From contig SKZC01000280.1 of the NCBI GenBank assembly GCA_007127575.1, positions 1-12,442 of the forward strand: a stretch of DNA of 12,442 nt. The letters are read 5' to 3'. Both the position numbers and the translations under genes were made by a program. The notes below the pieces were generated by a model. The model saw only the letters and a list, made by a program, of their open reading frames with translations. It made no database searches and was not told the origin of the DNA. Shown here one piece after another: positions 6,196 through 12,442 of this stretch. The number at the start of each line of letters is the position of its first letter. Within the stretch, counting starts at the first letter, position 1. Origin of the DNA: Gemmatimonadota bacterium. Lineage in GTDB: Bacteria > Gemmatimonadota > Gemmatimonadetes > Longimicrobiales > Gaopeijiaceae.

Positions 6196-9100
6196 ATGAC
6201 TCCGGACTCCCAGGGAGACGCACGAGGATACGACCCCCAGGCTCGGCGACAGCGCCTGACCAAGCTCCACGAGGCCGTCGCGGAACGAATCCTGATCCTG
6301 GACGGCGCCATGGGCACCATGATCCAGGACCGGAAGCTCGGTGAGGAGGACTTCTACGGGGAACGGTTCAAGGACCACGACGCTCCCCTCGAGGGGGCCA
6401 ACGACCTCCTCTGCCTGACTCGCCCCGACGTGATCAAGGAGATCCACCGGGAGTACCTGGAGGCCGGCGCCGATCTCGTGGAGACGAACACCTTCAACGC
6501 CAACTCCGTTTCGTTAGAGGACTACGACCTGGAGGAGCTGGTCTACGAGGTGAACCGGGAGGCGGCACGGCTGGCCCGGGAGGCGGCGGACGAAGTCACC
6601 CGGGAGGACCCCGAACGAACCCGGTTCGTATGCGGAATCCTGGGCCCCACGAACCGGACCGCTTCCATCTCCCCGGACGTGCAGGATCCAGGATACCGGA
6701 ACATCACCTTCGACGAGCTGGTCGAAACGTACGCCGAACAGGTGGATGGGCTTTTGGACGGGGGCGCCGATCTCCTCATGATCGAGACCGTCTTCGACAC
6801 CCTGAACGCCAAGGCGGCGGTCTACGCGGTTCGTGAAGCGCTGGAGCGCCGAGGGGACGAAGACGTGCCAGTGATGGTCTCCGGAACCATCACGGACCAG
6901 TCCGGCCGTACCCTCTCGGGCCAGACCCTGGAAGCGTTCTACAACTCCATCCGACATGGCGACCTCTTTTCGGTGGGCCTCAATTGCGCCCTGGGCGCGA
7001 AACAGCTCCGCCCTTATGCGGAGGAGCTGTCCTCTGTCTGCGAGACCCTGACCAGTTGTCACCCCAACGCGGGTCTGCCCAACGAGTTCGGAGGGTACGA
7101 CCAGTCCCCGGAAGAAATGGCCCGTATCCTCCGGGACTTCGCCGAGGAGGGGTTCCTGAACATCGTGGGCGGCTGCTGCGGGAGCACTCCGGACCACATC
7201 CGGGCCATCGCCGAAGCCGTAGCGGACCTTCCCCCCAGGACGACACCCGAGCGCCCCGTCCGATGTCGGCTCTCGGGGCTGGAGCCCCTCACCGTGGGCC
7301 CCGAGGTGGGCTTCGTGAACGTGGGGGAGCGGACGAACGTGACCGGCTCCAAGCGCTTCCGGCGCCTCATCACCGAAGAGCGGTACTCCGACGGCCTGGA
7401 AGTGGCCATGGAGCAGGTTCGCGGTGGTGCCCAGATCGTGGACGTGAACATGGACGAAGGGCTCCTGGACTCCAAGGCGGCCATGATCCGGTTCCTCAAC
7501 CTCATGGCCGCAGAGCCGGAGATCTCCCGGGTCCCGGTCATGGTGGACTCGTCGAAGTGGGAGGTCATCGAGGAGGGCCTGAAGCGGATTCAGGGGAAGG
7601 GTGTGGTGAACTCCATCTCTCTAAAGGACGGGGAGGAGGAGTTCAAGGAGAAGGCCCGGAAGGTCCGCCGCTACGGGGCCGCGGTGGTGGTCATGGCCTT
7701 CGACGAAGACGGCCAGGCGGAGACGGCGGAGGAAAAGGTTCGCATCTGTACCCGGGCCTACAAGATCCTCACCGAGGAGGTGGGCTTCCCCCCCGAGGAC
7801 ATCATCTTCGACCCCAACATCTTCGCCATCGCCACCGGAATCTCCGAGCACGACCGCTTCGCCATCGAGTTCCTGGAAGCCACGAAGCAGATCAAGGAAG
7901 AGCTGCCACACGCGCTGGTCAGCGGTGGAGTAAGCAACCTGTCCTTCTCCTTCCGGGGAAGCCCCAGGGTCCGGGAAGCCATGCACGCGGCCTTCCTCTT
8001 CCACGCCATCAAGGCGGGGATGGACATGGCCATCGTGAACGCCGGAGCCCTCCCCGTCTACGACGAAATCTCCGATGAGCTGCTGGAAGCCATCGAGGAC
8101 ACCCTCTTCGCCCGCACCGAGGACGCCACGGAGCGCCTCACCGATCTGGCGGAGCAGCATCAGGGCAAGGAGGAGCGCCAGGAGGAGGATCTGGCGTGGC
8201 GGGAGGAGCCGGTGAAGCGCCGACTGGTTCACGCCCTGGTAAAGGGGATCGACGACTTTGTCGTGGACGACGTGGAAGAGGCCCGCCAGGACGCGGAGCG
8301 GGCCCTGGAAGTCATCGAAGGCCCTCTCATGGAGGGGATGAACGTGGTGGGAGACCTCTTCGGCTCTGGGAAGATGTTCCTCCCCCAGGTGGTGAAGAGC
8401 GCCCGGGTGATGAAAAAGGCCGTGGCCCACCTCATCCCGTACATCGAAGCGGAGCAGATGGAGGATGGAGGGGAGCGGGAGGCCAAGGGGAAGGTCCTCC
8501 TGGCCACCGTGAAGGGCGACGTCCACGACATCGGGAAGAACATCGTGGGCGTGGTGCTCCAGTGTAACAATTACGACGTGGTGGACCTGGGGGTCATGGT
8601 CCCGGCGGACAAGATCCTGGAGCGGGCACGGGAGGAGAAGGTGAACGTGGTGGGGCTCTCGGGCCTCATCACCCCGTCCCTGGACGAGATGGTTCACGTG
8701 GCGAAGGAGATGGAGCGGGAGGGCTTCGAGCTGCCTCTCCTCATCGGGGGAGCCACCACCTCGAAGACGCACACTGCCGTGAAGATCGAGGAACGGTACA
8801 ACGGACCCACCGTCCACGTCCTGGACGCCTCCCGGGCCGTGGGGGTGGTGGGCAAGCTCCTGGACCAGGGAGAGCGTCCGGCCTTCATGGCCCGCGTCCG
8901 GGAGGAGTACGGCGAGCTCCGGGACCGACATGGAAAGAGGGCGGCAAAGACCACCCTCCTTTCCCTGGACGAGGCCCGGGAGCGGCGCTTCCCCATCGAC
9001 TGGTCCCGCTACGCTCCCCCTCAGCCTGAGGAGCCCGGAATCCAGGACTTCCAGGACTACTCCGTGGAGGAGCTGGCGGGCTACATCGACTGGACGCCCT

Positions 9101-9954
9101 TTTTCCAGGCCTGGGAGCTCCGGGGGAAGTATCCGGATATCCTGGATGACGAAGACGTGGGGGAGCAGGCCCGGGAGCTCCTGGGTGATGCCCGAGAACT
9201 GCTCCAGCAGATCCTGGAAGAGGGTCTCCTCACGGCTCGAGCCGTGGTGGGGCTCTTCCCGGCGAACTCGGTGGGCCACGACGACGTGGAGATCTATTCC
9301 GACCCCTCCCGGGAGCAAGTTCTGGCCCGGGGTCATCACCTTCGACAGCAGTTCGCCAAGAAGTCCGAGCGACCCAACCTGTCCCTTTCGGACTTCCTGG
9401 CGCCCAAGGAGACGGGGAAGGAGGACTGGATCGGCGGGTTCGCAGTGACAGCGGGGCTGGGGGTGAGCGAGCTGGCCCGGAAGTACGAGGATCAGCACGA
9501 CGACTACCGGAGCATCCTGGCCAAATCGCTGGCCGACCGACTGGCGGAGGCCTTCGCCGAACGGATGCACGAGCGGGTCCGGAAGGAGATCTGGGGGTAC
9601 GCCCCGGACGAAGATTACGAAAACGACGATCTCATCGCCGAAAACTATCGAGGAATCCGGCCCGCTCCGGGATATCCGGCGTGTCCGGACCACACCGAGA
9701 AGCGAACCCTCTTCCGCCTCCTGGGCGCTACGGAGCGGACCGGGATCGAGCTCACCGAGCAGTGTGCCATGATGCCCGCCTCCTCAGTGAGCGGGTGGTA
9801 CTTCGGTCACCCGGACTCCTTCTACTTCGGAGTGGGGCGGATCGGAGAGGACCAGGTGCAGGATTACGCCCGGCGGAAGGGCATGTCCGTGGAGGAGGCG
9901 GAGCGCTGGCTCGGGCCCAGCTTGGCGTACGAGCCCACCACCAAGGTGGGGTGA
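6196..9954 (+). CDS. metH: Cobalamin-dependent methionine synthase
   Basis: 1252 aa, close to the 1227 aa of the E. coli enzyme, with all four modules. It transfers the methyl of 5-methyltetrahydrofolate to homocysteine through methylcobalamin, giving methionine and THF in the cytoplasm. The homocysteine domain (about 1-350) has DGAMGTM, ETNTF and the zinc ligands C264 (GLNC) and C327/C328 (GGCCGSTPDH). The pterin domain (about 365-640) contains NVGERTNVTGSKRF and PVMVDSSKW. The cobalamin module (about 665-900) has the helical cap and DVHDIGKN, with H777 as the lower axial ligand, then SGLITPSLDEM and GGATTSKTHTAVK. The activation domain (about 930-1250) has RPAPGYPACPDHTEK (from R1155), the AdoMet-binding site used in reductive reactivation. 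The start ATG follows AAGGA by 5 nt. It is the first gene of an operon with the fusion gene 8 bp downstream. All key residues are intact, so it should be active. Confidence 0.98.
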   Translation: MTPDSQGDARGYDPQARRQRLTKLHEAVAERILILDGAMGTMIQDRKLGEEDFYGERFKDHDAPLEGANDLLCLTRPDVIKEIHREYLEAGADLVETNTFNANSVSLEDYDLEELVYEVNREAARLAREAADEVTREDPERTRFVCGILGPTNRTASISPDVQDPGYRNITFDELVETYAEQVDGLLDGGADLLMIETVFDTLNAKAAVYAVREALERRGDEDVPVMVSGTITDQSGRTLSGQTLEAFYNSIRHGDLFSVGLNCALGAKQLRPYAEELSSVCETLTSCHPNAGLPNEFGGYDQSPEEMARILRDFAEEGFLNIVGGCCGSTPDHIRAIAEAVADLPPRTTPERPVRCRLSGLEPLTVGPEVGFVNVGERTNVTGSKRFRRLITEERYSDGLEVAMEQVRGGAQIVDVNMDEGLLDSKAAMIRFLNLMAAEPEISRVPVMVDSSKWEVIEEGLKRIQGKGVVNSISLKDGEEEFKEKARKVRRYGAAVVVMAFDEDGQAETAEEKVRICTRAYKILTEEVGFPPEDIIFDPNIFAIATGISEHDRFAIEFLEATKQIKEELPHALVSGGVSNLSFSFRGSPRVREAMHAAFLFHAIKAGMDMAIVNAGALPVYDEISDELLEAIEDTLFARTEDATERLTDLAEQHQGKEERQEEDLAWREEPVKRRLVHALVKGIDDFVVDDVEEARQDAERALEVIEGPLMEGMNVVGDLFGSGKMFLPQVVKSARVMKKAVAHLIPYIEAEQMEDGGEREAKGKVLLATVKGDVHDIGKNIVGVVLQCNNYDVVDLGVMVPADKILERAREEKVNVVGLSGLITPSLDEMVHVAKEMEREGFELPLLIGGATTSKTHTAVKIEERYNGPTVHVLDASRAVGVVGKLLDQGERPAFMARVREEYGELRDRHGKRAAKTTLLSLDEARERRFPIDWSRYAPPQPEEPGIQDFQDYSVEELAGYIDWTPFFQAWELRGKYPDILDDEDVGEQARELLGDARELLQQILEEGLLTARAVVGLFPANSVGHDDVEIYSDPSREQVLARGHHLRQQFAKKSERPNLSLSDFLAPKETGKEDWIGGFAVTAGLGVSELARKYEDQHDDYRSILAKSLADRLAEAFAERMHERVRKEIWGYAPDEDYENDDLIAENYRGIRPAPGYPACPDHTEKRTLFRLLGATERTGIELTEQCAMMPASSVSGWYFGHPDSFYFGVGRIGEDQVQDYARRKGMSVEEAERWLGPSLAYEPTTKVG

Positions 9955-9962
9955 GCCCGGCC

Positions 9963-11882
9963 ATGGCCCACGATCCATTGCGCGCACTCATCGACGACGG
10001 CCGAGTCCACGTTCTGGACGGCGCCATGGGCACCCTCCTCTACAATCGAGGGGTGTTCATGAACGTCTGCTATGACGAACTCAGCCTGACCCAGCCCGAT
10101 CTGGTGAAGAGCGTCCACCAGGAGTATGTGGACGCCGGAGCCGAGATTCTGGAGACCAACACCTTCGGGGCCAACCCCATCAAGCTGTCGAGTTGGGGCC
10201 TGGACGAGCGAACGGAGGAGATGAACGAGGCGTCGGCCCGCCTGGCGGTGGAAGCCGGAAACGGTCGAGCGCTGGTCCTGGGAGCCATGGGCCCCCTGGG
10301 ACTCCGCATCGAGCCGTGGGGGCCTACTCCCCGGGAGGGGGCCCAAGCTCACTTCCGGCGGCAGGTGGATGGCCTACTAGCCGGTGGCGTCCATGGGTTC
10401 ATCCTGGAAACCTTTTCGGACCTCGCGGAGCTGGAGCAGGCCCTTCGGGCCGTCCGGGCCGCCTCTTCGCTTCCCGTCTTCGCCCAGATGACGGTGGGGG
10501 ACGACGGGGAGACCTCGTACGGCACGGATGTGGAAACCATCGCTCGAACCCTGACGGAGTGGGGTGCCGATGTGGTGGGTTTGAACTGCTCGGTGGGACC
10601 GGCGGCCATCCTGGACGCTCTGGAGCGAATGGCTCGGGTCACCGACCTCCCCCTCTCGGCGCAGCCCAACGCCGGCCTTCCCCGCCCCGTGGGGGACCGG
10701 AAGATGTACCTGGCCAGCCCGGATTACATGGGCCAGTACGCCCGTCGCCTCATGGACGCGGGGGCCCGTTTTCTGGGGGGATGCTGCGGCACCATGCCCG
10801 AGCACATACAGAGCATCCGGGGAGCCGTAGCGGGACGACAGGCCCCGCTCCCGGATCCTGTCACGATAGGCTCCACCCAGGAGACGGAGCCGGGCCCCGG
10901 CGAGGGGGGCACCGTGTCCCCACCCCGAGGGGGACGCCCCCGAGGCCCACGGCTGGGGGCGAATGCCGGTTGCGCTCCCACCCCCCTGGCGGAGCGCTCC
11001 CGGTGGGGAGAAAAGCTCTCCACGGGAGGGTTTGCCACCTCGGTGGAGATCGTCCCTCCCCGGGGATGGGACCCCGCCCCTCTCCTCCAGGCCGCGGAGA
11101 AGATCCGAGAAGCCGGAGGGGATGCGGTGAGCGTGGTGGACTCCACCTGGGGGCGGCACCGGATGGGGGCGATTCCCGCCGGAGCGCTGATCCAGGACCG
11201 GGTGGGCATTGAGACCCTCGTCCACTACCCCTGTCGGAACCGGGAGATGATGGGGATGATCTCGGACCTCCTGGGAGCCGCCGCCGGAGGGGTGCGAAAC
11301 GTGCTCCTGGTGAGCGGGGAGCTCATGCCCTCCGGACCCTACCCCGACCCGGGCGCCGGGTTGGACATCGACTCCATCGGTCTCACCAACGTGGTCCACT
11401 ACCTCAACCGCGGACTGGATCCGGGCGGGGGGGCCGTGGAGCCCCCCACACGCTTCGTTATCGGCGTGGCGCTGAATCAGGGAGCCCGGGACCTGGACGG
11501 GGAGGTTCGGAGGTTCGGGTGGAAGGTGGAGGCGGGAGCCGAGTTCGCCGTGACACAGCCCCTATTTGAGCCCGATCCGCTCCACAGGTTCCTGGACCGC
11601 ACCGAGGATTGGAGGATCCCCGTGGTCCTGGGGCTCTGGCCCCTCACGTCGCTGAGAAACGCGGAGTTCCTGGCCAACGAGGTTCCCGGAATCAACGTCC
11701 CGGACCAGGTCCTGGAACGGATGAAGGCCGCCCAGGACCGGAGCGAAGAGGCGGCGGAGGAGGAGGGGGTCCGGATCGCCGCGGAGGCCCTGAAGGTGGT
11801 CCGGAACCGGGTGGCCGGAGTTCACGTGGGGGCGCCTCAGGGACGGGTGGACCTGGCCCTCCGCGTCCTGGAACACGTCTGA
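9963..11882 (+). CDS. Bifunctional homocysteine S-methyltransferase / 5,10-methylenetetrahydrofolate reductase (YitJ-type)
   Basis: 639 aa. The N-terminal half (about 1-295) is a homocysteine methyltransferase barrel with DGAMGTLLYNRG, ETNTFGANP, and zinc ligands C209 (GLNCSVGP) and C274/C275 (GGCCGTMPEH). A Gly/Pro/Arg-rich linker (about 296-345) leads to an MTHFR barrel (about 346-639) with SVEIVPPRGWDP (E362, the conserved flavin/proton-relay Glu), SGE (E453), DIDSIGL and AVTQPLFEPD (Q532, the conserved folate-contact Gln). The expected reactions are reduction of methylene-THF to 5-methyl-THF and methylation of homocysteine; the methyl donor of the N-terminal half cannot be told from sequence. 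Position 453 is Glu where E. coli MetF has the catalytic Asp120. The ATG at 9963 matches the family start; a longer reading frame upstream overlaps metH and is rejected. Its ribosome-binding site overlaps the end of metH, 8 bp away, suggesting translational coupling. Confidence 0.93.
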   Translation: MAHDPLRALIDDGRVHVLDGAMGTLLYNRGVFMNVCYDELSLTQPDLVKSVHQEYVDAGAEILETNTFGANPIKLSSWGLDERTEEMNEASARLAVEAGNGRALVLGAMGPLGLRIEPWGPTPREGAQAHFRRQVDGLLAGGVHGFILETFSDLAELEQALRAVRAASSLPVFAQMTVGDDGETSYGTDVETIARTLTEWGADVVGLNCSVGPAAILDALERMARVTDLPLSAQPNAGLPRPVGDRKMYLASPDYMGQYARRLMDAGARFLGGCCGTMPEHIQSIRGAVAGRQAPLPDPVTIGSTQETEPGPGEGGTVSPPRGGRPRGPRLGANAGCAPTPLAERSRWGEKLSTGGFATSVEIVPPRGWDPAPLLQAAEKIREAGGDAVSVVDSTWGRHRMGAIPAGALIQDRVGIETLVHYPCRNREMMGMISDLLGAAAGGVRNVLLVSGELMPSGPYPDPGAGLDIDSIGLTNVVHYLNRGLDPGGGAVEPPTRFVIGVALNQGARDLDGEVRRFGWKVEAGAEFAVTQPLFEPDPLHRFLDRTEDWRIPVVLGLWPLTSLRNAEFLANEVPGINVPDQVLERMKAAQDRSEEAAEEEGVRIAAEALKVVRNRVAGVHVGAPQGRVDLALRVLEHV

Positions 11883-11887
11883 GCCGT

Positions 11888-11907
11888 GGAGGGGAGCCCT
11901 CCCCTCC
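11888..11907. terminator. Perfect hairpin between convergent genes, likely bidirectional terminator
   Basis: GGAGGGGA and TCCCCTCC form a perfect 8-bp stem with a GCCC loop. It fills most of the 29 bp between the two facing stop codons. Neither strand has a following T-tract, so the evidence is position plus stem strength. Confidence 0.6.
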
Positions 11908-11911
11908 CGAC

Positions 11912-12442
11912 TCAGATGGCGGCCAAGATCCGCTGGAGTCTGGCTTCCACCCTCTGGCCGCCCAGATTGGCCAGATAGATCTTTTTCACCCCCAGCTCCT
12001 GCACCGCGTGGACGGTGCGGGCGCAGATCTCCTCGGCGGCGGCCCCGGCCTCGAACTCCGCCAACACCTCCTCGGTGGGAACGGGAAAGAACTCTGAAAG
12101 GCGCTCCAGCGTCTTCCGGTTGGCGCTCCGGTAGAAAAACACTCCGAAGATCAGGGGGAGCTCCAAGCCCTGGCGCTCCACCTCCTCTAGAAAGGCCTCC
12201 ACGGGACCCAGGTCGTGGTGGGACACCACCTGCGTAAGAGCGAAGTCCGCCTCGAAGTCCGCCTTCCCCAGCCAACCCACCTGCTCTGCAGGATCCCGGA
12301 ATGGGTTCGCCCACCCTCCCAGAAGGACGTCCGGAACCCTCTCCCGGACCCGACGGCGGAGATCCTTGGATCGGGGTACGCACCGAGGCGGCCCCACGTA
12401 CTGGTCTCCTCCGATGACCACCACGCCTCCGAAACCGGCGGA
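11912..12442 (-). CDS. MTHFR-family protein, 5' end beyond window edge
   Basis: 176 C-terminal residues are visible; the frame is open at the right edge, and the GTG at 12424 is internal because conserved sequence continues before it. The visible part fits the C-terminal two thirds of a methylenetetrahydrofolate reductase (MetF) barrel. VVVIGGDQ aligns with the catalytic-Asp strand (the Asp is present), VLLGGWANP with the usual VAxYPE/VANP region, ADFALTQ with the conserved Gln strand, and LPLIFGVF with the PGI strand. LGVKKIYLANLG matches the closing strand. It lacks the common GDPP signature (here GDQYVGPP), so it is a divergent member that may use an unusual electron donor. It converges on the fusion gene, ending 29 bp away, so it is a separate transcription unit. 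It is a second MTHFR-like protein beside the fused one. Confidence 0.82.
   Translation of the reverse strand, partial: SAGFGGVVVIGGDQYVGPPRCVPRSKDLRRRVRERVPDVLLGGWANPFRDPAEQVGWLGKADFEADFALTQVVSHHDLGPVEAFLEEVERQGLELPLIFGVFFYRSANRKTLERLSEFFPVPTEEVLAEFEAGAAAEEICARTVHAVQELGVKKIYLANLGGQRVEARLQRILAAI

Noticed and set aside
7621..9693. 690-codon minus-strand open frame opposite metH
   Set aside because: It is a shadow of the GC-biased metH sequence; the MetH motifs on the plus strand are complete and uninterrupted.
9681..9962. N-terminal extension of the fusion gene overlapping metH by over 270 bp
   Set aside because: The extension has no similarity to the methyltransferase start and overlaps the conserved MetH activation domain. 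The ATG at 9963 gives the expected N-terminus.
6297..10035. Repeated DNA stretch of about 20 bp in metH (near 6300) and the fusion gene (near 10015)
   Set aside because: Both copies encode the conserved DGAMGT motif of the homocysteine-methyltransferase barrel in the same frame. This is shared protein motif and codon bias, not a mobile or regulatory repeat.

Overview
The window is GC-rich DNA, with codon third positions strongly biased to G/C, and is densely coded. It carries five protein genes, two of them cut by the window edges. Class II (adenosylcobalamin) ribonucleotide reductase, a complete B12-dependent MetH and a large CBM9/DUF5916 outer-membrane-type protein together fit a Gram-negative bacterium. 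Gemmatimonadota or a related environmental phylum is my best guess. This rests on gene content and codon style only; no rRNA or other phylogenetic marker is present.

Left region (1-2661). A class II ribonucleotide reductase gene, nrdJ, runs on the minus strand and leaves the window at the left edge. It has a very readable control region: a TTGACC-N17-TATACT promoter, one NrdR-like palindrome filling the spacer, a second just after the expected transcription start exactly 32 bp away, then a leader of about 138 nt with a perfect DnaA-box match. A small two-helix membrane protein of unknown function is transcribed divergently from the same control region.

Middle region (3079-6195). A secreted outer-membrane-type protein of 885 aa (N-terminal family-9 carbohydrate-binding-like domain plus DUF5916 barrel) follows on the plus strand, preceded by a short perfect hairpin. 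A 306-bp gene-free stretch after it holds a G/C hairpin, a possible -10 element and several stem-loops. It forms a potentially structured leader for metH in which I recognise no known riboswitch class.

Right region (6196-12442). metH (B12-dependent methionine synthase, all four modules) is followed 8 bp later by a fusion of homocysteine S-methyltransferase and methylenetetrahydrofolate reductase (YitJ-type). The two form a methionine/one-carbon operon: the reductase half makes 5-methyl-THF, MetH transfers the methyl to homocysteine through cobalamin, and the fusion's N-terminal half is a second homocysteine methyl acceptor site. A convergent minus-strand gene, cut by the right edge, encodes a second, stand-alone MTHFR-family protein. 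A perfect 8-bp hairpin between the two stop codons looks like a shared terminator.

I see no mobile elements, CRISPR arrays, tRNAs or rRNAs. The region is mostly core metabolism. The points worth a second look are the nrdJ control region, the unexplained metH leader, and the duplicated methyltransferase/MTHFR activities, including an Asp-to-Glu change at a catalytic position in the fusion protein.
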